Below, piece after piece: positions 8,568 to 16,088 of a stretch of DNA of 55,801 nucleotides (position 1 is the stretch's first letter; each line of letters starts with the position of its first letter). Under the pieces are notes generated by a model, which worked only from the letters and a program-made list of their open reading frames with translations, ran no database searches and had not been told where the DNA came from. The DNA lies in NCBI GenBank assembly GCA_958454405.1, contig CAUEBO010000014.1, positions 1 to 55,801 on the forward strand. The letters are read 5' to 3'. The position numbers and the translations under genes were made by a program. This stretch comes from an uncultured Eggerthellaceae bacterium. Its GTDB lineage: Bacteria > Actinomycetota > Coriobacteriia > Coriobacteriales > Eggerthellaceae.

Positions 8568-9953
8568 CTACTTGCCCCTTCTCCTGGCCAGAATCGCGCC
8601 GGAGGCTCCAAGGATGCCCAGGGCGGCCAGGGCTGCAAGCGGTGCCGAGTCTCCGGTCCTTGGCAGCGCCTTGTCCCTCGCGGAGGCGTGCGGCGCCGCC
8701 TGGCCGGGCGCGGGCTCAACCGGGCCGGCGGGATCGTCGGGATCGACCGGGTCGACGGGATCGACCGGGTCGACGGCGCGTGTCTTCACGGTGAAGGGCA
8801 GCGACAGCTCCTCGGTGTTGCCCGTGGGAACCCAGGCTCCCGCGTCTGCGTCGTAGGACTCCTCGGCGTAGGTCGCCGTGAGGGTGTAGGCGCCGGCGGA
8901 GCCCGCGACGGTGCTGGAGCGGTGGGGCGAGGCGGCGGGGAAGCCGCCGGAGGCCGTGCCGGGCGCCACGGTCCATGAGACGGGGAGGTAGCGCGTCTCG
9001 CCGTCCACGCTGCCGGGCTCGTCCTGGCGGTGCCCCGTGGCAAGGAACGAGACCGGGTCGCCCTCGTAGACGGAGTCGTCGTCGATCGCGAGCGCATTCT
9101 GGTGCGCGTCGGCCTGCGGGGCCCACACCGCGGACAGGGCCACGTCTCCGCTGGGCATGGCGAACGTCTGGCCGGCGCGGTACACGATGCCGTCTTCGCT
9201 GCTCTTCCAGCCGCGGAAGGCGTAACCTGCCTTCGTGGGCTCGCCCTGGGCCACGGTCACGATGTCAGCCTCGGAATGCAGCGAGGAAGAGGGCACGGTT
9301 CCGCCGTCATTGCCGTTGCCGTCGTAGGTCACCGTGTGCATCTCGGCCCAGACGGCGGACAGCGTCACGTTGCTGCGGGGCATGGGGAACGTCTCGCTGG
9401 GGAGGTAGGTTTGACCGTCGTAGTCGCTCATCCAGCCGCGGAACTGGTGCCCGGACCTCGTGGGCGTGTCGGACGCCACGGTCACGGTCTCTCCGGCGGA
9501 GTAATTGCGCGGATTGGGCACTATGCCGCCGTCTGCGCCGTTGCCGTCATAGGTTAGCTGGTACTTCAGGCCGGGCGTCGTTGCGCTCACGGGACCGCTC
9601 AGGCTGCCCACATCGCCGCCGCTCGTCGAGGCGACGCGATAATAGTAGGTCGTGTCCGGATTCAATGCAGCATCTATGAACTGCGTCTGCGACATTCTCG
9701 CAACTTCTTCGTATGGGCCGTTTTCAGTCGTGCTGCGATAGAGCACGTAGCCGTCGGCGCCGGCGGCGGCATCCCAGCTCACGGCGATTTCGTTTGATGA
9801 AACGGCGTCTGCCCGCACGTTGAACGGGGGGTTGACGGACGGGTCGGCGTACGCGGCCGGAGCGAGCGCCGACAGCCCCAGCAGCAGCGCGAGGGCGAGC
9901 GCCAACGCGCTGCGTGCTGGGGCTTTGGATGGCAAGGTCCTGATGGTGTGCAT
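8568..9953 (-). CDS. LPxTG cell-wall protein with fibronectin III domain and two InlB-type repeats
   Basis: A 461-residue secreted protein. Order: signal peptide (ALAPAAYA then mature DPSVN), a fibronectin type III domain (about 38-125), two Listeria-Bacteroides (InlB B) repeats that each run from TYDGNG to LSAVWA, an Ig-like region, a (VDP)n spacer, and the sorting signal LPRTGDSA followed by a hydrophobic helix and RRRGK. Sortase should anchor it to peptidoglycan, with adhesion a plausible role. ATG 9953 was chosen over the longer frame because GAGGAG lies just upstream. It converges with secDF. Confidence 0.92.
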   Translation of the reverse strand: MHTIRTLPSKAPARSALALALALLLGLSALAPAAYADPSVNPPFNVRADAVSSNEIAVSWDAAAGADGYVLYRSTTENGPYEEVARMSQTQFIDAALNPDTTYYYRVASTSGGDVGSLSGPVSATTPGLKYQLTYDGNGADGGIVPNPRNYSAGETVTVASDTPTRSGHQFRGWMSDYDGQTYLPSETFPMPRSNVTLSAVWAEMHTVTYDGNGNDGGTVPSSSLHSEADIVTVAQGEPTKAGYAFRGWKSSEDGIVYRAGQTFAMPSGDVALSAVWAPQADAHQNALAIDDDSVYEGDPVSFLATGHRQDEPGSVDGETRYLPVSWTVAPGTASGGFPAASPHRSSTVAGSAGAYTLTATYAEESYDADAGAWVPTGNTEELSLPFTVKTRAVDPVDPVDPVDPDDPAGPVEPAPGQAAPHASARDKALPRTGDSAPLAALAALGILGASGAILARRRGK

Positions 9954-10354
9954 GGGGGTCTCCTCTGCTTCGATGCTCCTGATCTTTTCTGCTCGAATGC
10001 TTCTCTTTTGCTGCCAGTGCAATGCAGGTTGAGTATTCCATAGTCTTCCACTTCCTCTTGAGCTGTTCCCGTTGCGTCAACTCGAATTTCAAGATGGCAC
10101 CGTCCCGTCATCCTCCCGTCAGGTGCCATCCCGTCGACCCCTCGAGACGCCCCTTCCGCGCGCCGTGGTTTCGGGTGGAAGACCATGGCGATTGGCGTGG
10201 AAAAGGGCTCTTTCGCGTGAGAAGGATGCGCGTGCAGGAGGGAAGGAGGAGCTCGCCGACTTGATATGAAAAGGGTTTGAGAGGCGGTTGCCGCCCGGTG
10301 CATGTGGTACGCTACCGCTTGAAAGAAAACGAACGCGAGGAAGGAGCGACGGCC
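9954..10354. other. 401-bp intergenic region between divergent genes
   Basis: This holds the promoters for the LPxTG gene (leftward) and the DUF1292 gene (rightward). The clearest structure is the inverted repeat GATGGCAC/GTGCCATC at 10093-10130, with a 22-base spacer rich in CCGTC. A possible -10 for the rightward gene is TACGCT at 10308-10313, with no good -35. I see no gene or known riboswitch here. Confidence 0.5.
10093..10130. repeat. perfect 8-bp inverted repeat GATGGCAC/GTGCCATC
   Basis: The arms lie at 10093-10100 and 10123-10130. It is in the leader of the LPxTG gene, 140 bases upstream of its start, and could be a protein site or an RNA hairpin. Confidence 0.5.
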
Positions 10355-10678
10355 ATGCGCGAAGGGAGTGCGCCCAATTTCTGCCCGCCCGTCGAGGAGG
10401 GCATCGCCATCGTGCTTGAAGACGAGGACGGCGAACGCGTCGAGCTCGAGTTCCTGGGGCTCATTCTGCATCAGGAGCGCCGCTACGGCTTCTTCTTCCC
10501 CTTGTCGGAAGACGAGCCGGCGGGTTCGTCGGGCGAGGTGGTCCTGTTGGAAGTGACGGAGCTTGACGACGAGGGACAGCCGTCGGCATTCGAACTCGTC
10601 GAAGATGAGGCCGTTGCGGAAGAGGTGTATACGGATTTCCGCGAGGCCACCAAGGATCTCTACGATTTTTCGGATTGA
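10355..10678 (+). CDS. DUF1292 family small acidic protein
   Basis: A 107-residue acidic cytoplasmic protein of the DUF1292 (YrzB-like) type. The core reads IVLEDEDGERVELEFLG, a short segment, YGFFFPL, then VVLLEV and a terminal acidic helix. The ATG at 10355 has a strong AGGAAGGAG site; the longer frame from 10277 lacks one. The family is widespread in Gram-positives and its function is unknown. It faces a convergent small gene across the GC-rich hairpin at 10690-10738. Confidence 0.8.
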   Translation: MREGSAPNFCPPVEEGIAIVLEDEDGERVELEFLGLILHQERRYGFFFPLSEDEPAGSSGEVVLLEVTELDDEGQPSAFELVEDEAVAEEVYTDFREATKDLYDFSD

Positions 10679-10689
10679 GCGCTGAAGGG

Positions 10690-10738
10690 GCCGAGCCCTC
10701 GCGCCGGTCCGCCTGCGGCGGAGGCGACAGGGCTCGGC
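10690..10738. terminator. hairpin between convergent genes
   Basis: The perfect 10-bp arms GCCGAGCCCT and AGGGCTCGGC (10690-10699, 10729-10738) enclose a GC-rich loop. No U-tract is present, so termination is uncertain, but the position between converging genes fits a bidirectional terminator. Confidence 0.45.
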
Positions 10739-10751
10739 TGGTCAGAGAGGG

Positions 10752-10955
10752 CTAGCGTCCGAGCGGATCCCATCCGGCTGGCGGCTTGACCCGTTCGGAC
10801 TGGGCGATGGCGGCCAGGTACATGATCTCGTGGTTGATCGACTGCTCGAGCCGGCAAACCTCCTCTTCGGTGTCCGCGAACTCGAATATGCGGGATGCTG
10901 CCTGCTTGATCATGGCCATCAGCTGTTCGTACTCGCTGCCGTGCGCGCTTTCCAT
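10752..10955 (-). CDS. small hypothetical protein, 67 aa
   Basis: A 67-residue predicted soluble helical protein with one Cys and no recognised domain. The central part reads IFEFADTEEEVCRLEQSI. The ATG at 10955 has a GAGGG ribosome site. It is divergent from the XRE gene at 11081 and shares its promoter region, so it may be a target or partner of that regulator. That link is inference from position only. Confidence 0.55.
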   Translation of the reverse strand: MESAHGSEYEQLMAMIKQAASRIFEFADTEEEVCRLEQSINHEIMYLAAIAQSERVKPPAGWDPLGR

Positions 10956-11010
10956 GTTCGACCCTCGTTTCGAATGTTGACGTTCTCGAATATCCCCGAC
11001 TGCAAACCTC

Positions 11011-11044
11011 TTGTTTTATTGGCGGTCTGTAAACTATAGTTTAC
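11011..11044 (+). promoter_or_regulatory. promoter with overlapping 16-bp perfect palindrome (XRE operator)
   Basis: TTGTTT (11011-11016), an 18-base spacer and TATAGT (11035-11040) make a good promoter for the XRE gene. The perfect palindrome GTAAACTATAGTTTAC at 11029-11044 covers the -10 box. A bound repressor would block it, so autoregulation is likely. Confidence 0.65.
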
Positions 11045-11080
11045 GACTTTTCCTCCAGGCGGGACTAGCCTTTAACGGGC

Positions 11081-11299
11081 ATGGAGAACACTTCATTAAA
11101 AACTCAGCTCGGAGAAAATATTGCGAAGCTGCGGGCGGAGGCCGGCATCACGCAAGGTTCCTTTGCGCTGATGGTTGGGGTGAGCCGCCAATACTTGATC
11201 GACATCGAGAACGGGCGCGCCAACCCCACGGTCGACATGCTGGAGCGCATCGCGGGCGGGTTGGACACGCCGGTGAGCGCCCTGTTCGAAGGAGCTTGA
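11081..11299 (+). CDS. XRE-family helix-turn-helix regulator, 72 aa
   Basis: A minimal Cro/C1-type regulator. The HTH spans GENIAKLRAEAGITQ through VSRQYLIDIENGRANP, followed by LERIAGGL and a short tail. There is no effector domain. The ribosome site before the ATG at 11081 is weak. It probably binds the palindrome over its own promoter and may also control the divergent 67-residue gene. Confidence 0.87.
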   Translation: MENTSLKTQLGENIAKLRAEAGITQGSFALMVGVSRQYLIDIENGRANPTVDMLERIAGGLDTPVSALFEGA

Positions 11300-11334
11300 A
11301 CGCTGCGGCAGGCCAAGCTCTTGAAGCTGAAGCG

Positions 11335-11751
11335 TCATCCCAGGTCGATGGGATTCCAGCTGCCGTCGATATCGCACATCCACGCCTTCGGCTCGTCCAC
11401 GGTGAAGAACGTGAGCGTCTCGTCCTGCGGGCCGTCGTAGCTTTCCCCCAATCCCGTCATGTGCTCGAAGCCCGCGCGGCGCACCTCTTCGCCCGCACGG
11501 TCGTCCAGGTTCGCGCGCCCGCGCAAGACGACCCAGCCGTGTCCCGGCTTCCAGGCGCTCAGCTCGAACTTGGGATTCGCTTCCAGCTCGCGGTAGACGT
11601 CTTTCGTGGTGGCCGTGCAGAACCACAGCGATCCGTCCTGCTCGGCCGCGAAGCTGAAAGGGCGCACGTGCGGCTGGTCGCCCTCGCAGGTTGCCAGGTA
11701 CCAGGCCGGCACGCTCGAAAGGTATTCGACGATGGCTTCCGATCCGTTCAT
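11335..11751 (-). CDS. pyridoxamine 5'-phosphate oxidase-like FMN-barrel protein (copy 1)
   Basis: A 138-residue split-barrel flavoprotein-type protein. Signatures are PAWYLAT, QPHVRPFSFA, GSLWFCTAT and GHGWVVLRG, as in the general-stress/PNPOx-like family that binds FMN or F420. It is a paralogue of the gene at 11797-12207 in the same orientation, separated by 45 bases. The ATG at 11751 has an AAAGGGAG site. The pair lies downstream of the FMN-switched riboflavin transporter with no visible terminator between. The substrate is unknown. Confidence 0.85.
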   Translation of the reverse strand: MNGSEAIVEYLSSVPAWYLATCEGDQPHVRPFSFAAEQDGSLWFCTATTKDVYRELEANPKFELSAWKPGHGWVVLRGRANLDDRAGEEVRRAGFEHMTGLGESYDGPQDETLTFFTVDEPKAWMCDIDGSWNPIDLG

Positions 11752-11796
11752 GGAGAACTCCCTTTCTTCGGTTTGACTGCGGCACGGTGCGCCGGG

Positions 11797-12207
11797 CTAG
11801 AGGGCGATGGGCTTCCACTCGTCGTGGTTGCATATCCATGCTTGCGGGTTCTCCACCGAGAAGAACACGAGGGTGGGATCGTCCGGCCCGTCGTAGTGCT
11901 CGCCCAGCCCGGTCAGGTGGTCGTAGCCCGCCTGGCGGATGTCGTCTCCCACCCGGTCTTCCAAGCCCGCTTCTCCGCGCAGGATGAGCCATCCGTGGCC
12001 CGGCCACCAGGACGTGGCCTCGATCTTCCGGTTGGCCAGCAGCTCGTGCCACACGTCCTTCGTGGTGGCCGTGCAGAACCACAGCGACCCGTCCTGTTCG
12101 GCCGCGAAGCTGAAGGGGCGCACGTGCGGCTGGTCGTCGACGCTGGTGGCCAGGTACCAGGCGGGAACGCTCGTGAGGTACTGGAGGATGGTTTCGTTTC
12201 CGGTCAT
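11797..12207 (-). CDS. pyridoxamine 5'-phosphate oxidase-like FMN-barrel protein (copy 2)
   Basis: A 136-residue tandem paralogue of the next gene. It shares PAWYLAT, the same QPHVRPFSFAAEQDGSLWF block and GHGWLILRG. The ATG at 12207 follows AAGGAG; the longer frame to 12423 lies inside ecfT and is rejected. It starts 55 bases after the ecfT stop with no terminator-like hairpin, so co-transcription with the riboflavin importer is plausible. Its substrate is unknown. Confidence 0.85.
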   Translation of the reverse strand: MTGNETILQYLTSVPAWYLATSVDDQPHVRPFSFAAEQDGSLWFCTATTKDVWHELLANRKIEATSWWPGHGWLILRGEAGLEDRVGDDIRQAGYDHLTGLGEHYDGPDDPTLVFFSVENPQAWICNHDEWKPIAL

Positions 12208-12262
12208 GCAGGGCTCCTTACTACGTGGTTCGGTTGCTTGCTTGCATCGAGGGGGCGGTCGG

Positions 12263-13060
12263 TCACAGCAGCAGGTTCGCCAAGGCGATGCCCGCTGCCA
12301 TGGCTGCGAGCACGGCCGTGCCCGCAGCATCCAAGGCCGAGAAGCGCAAGGGGTGCAGGCGGGTGCGGCCCTTGCCGCCATGGTAGCAGCGGGCTTCCAT
12401 GGCGGCCGAGAGCGTTTCGGCATGCCGAAACGCGCTGGTGAAAAGCGGGACCATGAGCGACGAGAGCATGCGCATGCCCTTGACGGGGCTTGTGGCCATG
12501 CCCGCTCCGCGGCTGATCTGCGCGTGGTAGATGGTCACCAGCTCGCTTGCGAACTGGGGCAGGAAGCGCAGGGCGATGCCCATGATCATGCCCAGCTCGT
12601 GGGCCGGCAGCCCGAAGCGCGCGAAGGGAGAGAACAGCCGCTCGAACGCTTCGGTCAAATCGAGCGTCATGGTGGTCATGGTGATGAGGCTCATGCCCAT
12701 CATCATGAGCACGAGGCGGGCGGCGATGAACAGACACGAGCTCACGCCGGCTTCGGAAATGCGGACGAAGCCCCATTCGAAGAACACGGCGCCGCCCTGC
12801 ACGACGAACAGGTTCAGCAGCGACGCCACCACGACGATGAACATGAGCGGAGCGAGCGATTTCGCCGCATTGGCCAGCGGGATGCGGGCCAGCAGGTAGA
12901 ATCCCGCCACGAACAGGGCAATCACCCCGAGCGCGGCGGCGTTGCGGGCGCACAGCGCGGCGATGATGAACGCGCATCCCAGCAGGAGCTTGGCGCGGGG
13001 ATCCATGCGGTGCAGGGGGCTGTCGCCGGGGTAGTAGCTGCCGAAGGAGAAGACGTTCAT
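12263..13060 (-). CDS. ecfT: ECF transporter transmembrane component EcfT (riboflavin block)
   Basis: A 265-residue integral membrane scaffold that links the ATPases to the S component. It has four or five helices and the family coupling motifs: a first Ala-Arg-Gly-like helix near QISRGAGM and a second at AMEARCYHGG. The start ATG at 13060 overlaps the stop of the fused EcfA gene as ATGA, indicating translational coupling. It is the last transporter gene of the ribU-ecfA-ecfT run. Confidence 0.93.
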   Translation of the reverse strand: MNVFSFGSYYPGDSPLHRMDPRAKLLLGCAFIIAALCARNAAALGVIALFVAGFYLLARIPLANAAKSLAPLMFIVVVASLLNLFVVQGGAVFFEWGFVRISEAGVSSCLFIAARLVLMMMGMSLITMTTMTLDLTEAFERLFSPFARFGLPAHELGMIMGIALRFLPQFASELVTIYHAQISRGAGMATSPVKGMRMLSSLMVPLFTSAFRHAETLSAAMEARCYHGGKGRTRLHPLRFSALDAAGTAVLAAMAAGIALANLLL

Positions 13061-14916
13061 CGGGCGGCTCCTGCCAGCCGGGCGAGGGCGAGCGCCAGCG
13101 ATCCGCTGTCGAACAGGACGTCGGCGGGCAAGGGGACGCCCTGTTCGCGCAGGCTGTTCGCCACGCGCTGCGCGGCGGGGATGCCCAGCCCGACGTCGTT
13201 GAGCGCGCGGGCCTGCAAGAACACCTCGCGGGGCGTGCCGAGCGCGAACGCCTCGCCCTCGTTCAGCACCAGCACGCGATCGCAGCGCTCGGCAAGGTCG
13301 TCCATGCTGTGGGAGATCATGACCACGGTGCGGCCCGCTTCGTGCAGCTCGGCGATGAGCGCCAAGAACTCCCGCCTGGCCGCGGGGTCGAGCCCCGCCA
13401 CGGGCTCGTCCAGCACGAGGATGCTCGGGCGCATGGCCAGCACGCCCGCGAACGCCACGCGGCGCTGCTGGCCTCCCGACAGCTCGAAGGGGCTCAGGTC
13501 GCGCAGCTCGTCGAAGTCGAGCCGCACGAGCCCGAGCGACTCGCGCACGCGGGCGTCCACCTCGTCCTCTGAAAGCTTCAGGTTGCGGGGGCCGAACGCC
13601 ACGTCGTTGTAGACGGTGTCGGCGAACAGCTGGTTCTCGGGGTATTGGAACACCACGCCCACGTCGGCGCGAACGCTGGCGGCCTGCTTCTTGTCGGCTA
13701 CGTCCTTGCCCTCCACGAGCACGCGCCCTTCGGTGGGGTGCAGGATGCCGTTCATGTGCTGGATGAGGGTGGATTTGCCGGATCCGGTATGGCCGGCGAT
13801 GCCGAAGAACTCGCCGCGGCGAACGGAAAAGCCGATGTTGCGCAGGGCCCAGACGGCGTCGGGGTCGTTGCCCCACTTCGCCTGCTTGCCCGCGCTGGAT
13901 CCGCCCTTCTTGGCGCGCTTGCGCTTGCTCGGGGGGCTGTAGGTGAACGAGACGGCTTCCAACTGGATGACGGCGCCGTCCGACGGGGCCGCAGGCGGCG
14001 CGCTCGGCGGTTCGCTTTCCGCCTTCGGGCCGCGCTGCGGTTCCTGCGCCGCTGCTGGACTCGCCTGAGGCTCGTCGCCCGAGGCGCTTTGCGCGACTGA
14101 GGCCTCCAGCAGACGGGGCAGCGCCTCGACGAGCTGCTCTTCCCGCACGTAAGCAGGCACGTCCACGCCCAGGCGCTGCAATCTGAGCGACAGGTCGCAG
14201 GCGAACGGCACTTCCAGGTTCAGGCCGGACAGCACGTCGGTGCGCACGAGCACGTCCTGGGGCGCGCCGCTCAGGGCCACGGTGCCGCGGTCGAGCACGA
14301 CCACGCGGTCTGCTTCGGCGGCTTCTTCCATGAAGTGGGTGATCATGACCACGGTCATGCCGCGCTCGTTGAGCTTCTTGCACACGCGCATGAGGCCCTT
14401 GCGCCCGCGCGGGTCCAGCATGGCGGACGCCTCGTCCAGTATGAGGATCTTCGGCTGCATGGTGAGCACGCCGGCGATGGCGACGCGTTGCTTCTGCCCG
14501 CCGGACAGCGCGAACGTCTCGTGCTTCTCGAACCCGACGAGCCCCACTTCCTGCAAAGCCTCGCGCACGCGACGCGCCAGCTCGGCGGTTTCCACGCCCA
14601 GGTTCTCGGGGCCGAAGGCCACGTCGTCTTCCACGAGCGATGCCACCAGCTGGTCGTCGGGGTTCTGGAACACCATGCCGGCAGTGGAGCGGATGCGGTA
14701 GACGTCGCGGGGCTCGGCGGTGTCGCAACCGTCCACCGTCACGCTGCCCTTGTCGGGAACGAGCAGGGCGTTCAGGTGCTTTGCCAGCGTGCTCTTCCCG
14801 CTGCCGTTGCCTCCCAGGATGCAGACGAACTCGCCGGCGTCCACGTGCAGGTCGACGCCGGCGAGCGCAAGGCGCTCCCCATCGTAGGTGAATTCGATCT
14901 CCTTGCAGTCGATCAT
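13057..14916 (-). CDS. ecfA: fused EcfA1-EcfA2 ATPase (riboflavin block)
   Basis: A 619-residue protein with two complete ABC ATPase domains, normally two genes. Domain 1 (about 1-240) has GGNGSGKST, LSGGQKQR and LILDEASAMLDP. Domain 2 (about 315-560) has GHTGSGKST, LSGGQQRR and LVLDEPVAGLDP. A Pro/Ala/Glu-rich linker joins them, and a basic KRKRAKKG insert lies early in domain 2. It should form the pseudo-dimer engine of an ECF vitamin importer. It follows ribU by 42 bases and overlaps ecfT by 4. The ATG at 14916 has AAGGA upstream. Confidence 0.95.
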   Translation of the reverse strand: MIDCKEIEFTYDGERLALAGVDLHVDAGEFVCILGGNGSGKSTLAKHLNALLVPDKGSVTVDGCDTAEPRDVYRIRSTAGMVFQNPDDQLVASLVEDDVAFGPENLGVETAELARRVREALQEVGLVGFEKHETFALSGGQKQRVAIAGVLTMQPKILILDEASAMLDPRGRKGLMRVCKKLNERGMTVVMITHFMEEAAEADRVVVLDRGTVALSGAPQDVLVRTDVLSGLNLEVPFACDLSLRLQRLGVDVPAYVREEQLVEALPRLLEASVAQSASGDEPQASPAAAQEPQRGPKAESEPPSAPPAAPSDGAVIQLEAVSFTYSPPSKRKRAKKGGSSAGKQAKWGNDPDAVWALRNIGFSVRRGEFFGIAGHTGSGKSTLIQHMNGILHPTEGRVLVEGKDVADKKQAASVRADVGVVFQYPENQLFADTVYNDVAFGPRNLKLSEDEVDARVRESLGLVRLDFDELRDLSPFELSGGQQRRVAFAGVLAMRPSILVLDEPVAGLDPAARREFLALIAELHEAGRTVVMISHSMDDLAERCDRVLVLNEGEAFALGTPREVFLQARALNDVGLGIPAAQRVANSLREQGVPLPADVLFDSGSLALALARLAGAAR

Positions 14917-14958
14917 AGTGCGCGCGTCCTTACTGTCCGAGGGCCTTCGTGCGTCCGC

Positions 14959-15564
14959 CTAAGCGCCGCGACGGCCTTTGACTTGGGCTTTCTTGGGGGT
15001 GATCAAGTTCGAGACGGCCTTGTAGACGATCAACGTCAGCACGGCGTTCGCAATGCCCTTCACCAGGTTGAACGGAAGGATGGCGGGCAGCAGCATCGGC
15101 AGGATGACGTCGACGCTGCCGTACCAGAACGCCACGCCGATGGTGAGGTTGGACACGACGGCGCCGGCGGTGGCGGCCAGCACGCCCACGATCAGGCCGA
15201 CGACGCCGCTTCTGAACGTGCGGCTGCGGCGGTAGATGGCGGCCGCCGGCCACACGAAGCACAGCGTGGCCACGATGTTCATGAGCGAGCCCACCCATTC
15301 GCCCAGGATGAGCCCGTGGATGACCGCTGCGATGGCGCCCACCGCGATGCCCGCGCCCGGCCCGAAGGCGAAGCCGCATACCATGGCGGGCATGAGCGAA
15401 GGGTCGTAGGTGAGGAACGGTGGCACAAAGGGAAGCGGGATCTGGGCGAACGACAGCAGGGCGGCTATCGCGCACATGAGCGCCATCGTGACCAGCTGCC
15501 GCGTGTCCCAAGTGTTCGTGTTGGTGAATTCGGGGTTGTCGTCCTTGCGCGCATCTGCGGCCAT
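14959..15564 (-). CDS. ribU: ECF S component, riboflavin-specific (RibU)
   Basis: A 201-residue, six-helix substrate-binding membrane protein. The segment YDPSLMPAMVCGFAFGPGAG followed by GLILGEWVGSLMN matches the RibU pattern. Specificity is supported by the FMN riboswitch in its leader (15721-15879). The ATG at 15564 was chosen because GGAAGG lies upstream; the longer frame to 15624 would begin inside the terminator hairpin region. It heads the operon ribU-ecfA-ecfT. Confidence 0.92.
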   Translation of the reverse strand: MAADARKDDNPEFTNTNTWDTRQLVTMALMCAIAALLSFAQIPLPFVPPFLTYDPSLMPAMVCGFAFGPGAGIAVGAIAAVIHGLILGEWVGSLMNIVATLCFVWPAAAIYRRSRTFRSGVVGLIVGVLAATAGAVVSNLTIGVAFWYGSVDVILPMLLPAILPFNLVKGIANAVLTLIVYKAVSNLITPKKAQVKGRRGA

Positions 15565-15621
15565 GGAGCACCACCTTCCTTTCGCGAGACTGCGTCTGAT
15601 GCGGGTTCGCTTCTCGTCTCG

Positions 15622-15670
15622 CAAAAAGAAACAAGCCCGTACGAATTCCGCTCATTCCATACGGGCTTGT
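15622..15670 (-). terminator. riboswitch-controlled intrinsic terminator
   Basis: Read on the minus strand, the 11-bp stem ACAAGCCCGTA/TACGGGCTTGT (15670-15660 with 15641-15631) is followed by TTCTTTTT. It lies between the FMN aptamer and ribU, so it is the likely expression platform. Confidence 0.88.
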
Positions 15671-15720
15671 GATTCGCCAAGCGCGCCGGCGCCATGCGCC
15701 GACGATGGCGAACTCTGCCT

Positions 15721-15879
15721 CTTCCATCCGGACTTTAACCGTTGGTCCCGGAATTTCACCGGATCAGCCCGATGCGCCGCTGTGCGGAACATCGGGGTCG
15801 CGGACTTTCGGATCGTGGGCGGCCGCGTATCGCAGCCCGTCCGATTACCGCCAGTGAGGAATTGCACCTCGCCCTGAAA
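15721..15879 (-). promoter_or_regulatory. FMN riboswitch (RFN element)
   Basis: On the minus strand the aptamer begins with CAGGGCGAGGTGCAATTCC, continues with ACTGGCGGTAATC and ends with GATCCGGTGAAATTCC, GGACCAACGGTTAAAGTCC and GGATGGAAGA. These are the conserved RFN junction elements. FMN binding should favour the downstream terminator and switch off riboflavin import. Confidence 0.95.
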
Positions 15880-16071
15880 CAGAATCCATCGCGGGACATT
15901 GTAGCCATCTTGTCGCCGTATGGCAACCGTCGTGCACGTTCGCCTGTGCGCATGCAGGCGCGAGCGGCGCTCGCCTGTGGCGAACGGTTCGACCGGCGGC
16001 TCCGGCGCCGCAGCGTCCGAAGCGGATTGTGTGCCTCGATTGCAGTTCGATTGCGCGCCGGTCGCATGCGG

Positions 16072-16088
16072 TACAATATCGGGTCATT
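16072..16088 (+). promoter_or_regulatory. -10 box close to the AGCS start (possible leaderless start)
   Basis: TACAAT at 16072-16077 lies 11 bases before the ATG at 16089. A weak TTGCGC at 16051-16056 is 15 bases upstream of it. No ribosome site is visible, and transcription would start about 4-6 bases before the ATG. Confidence 0.5.

Noticed and set aside
8700..8790. Short repeats around GGGATCGACCGGGTCGAC as a CRISPR-like array
   Set aside because: They encode the (VDP)n spacer of the LPxTG protein in frame. There are no spacers or cas genes.
13061..14728. N-terminal part of an 821-codon minus-strand frame that includes ecfT
   Set aside because: The first part is Arg-rich and lies out of frame with the fused EcfA gene. 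The real ecfT start is the ATGA overlap at 13060.
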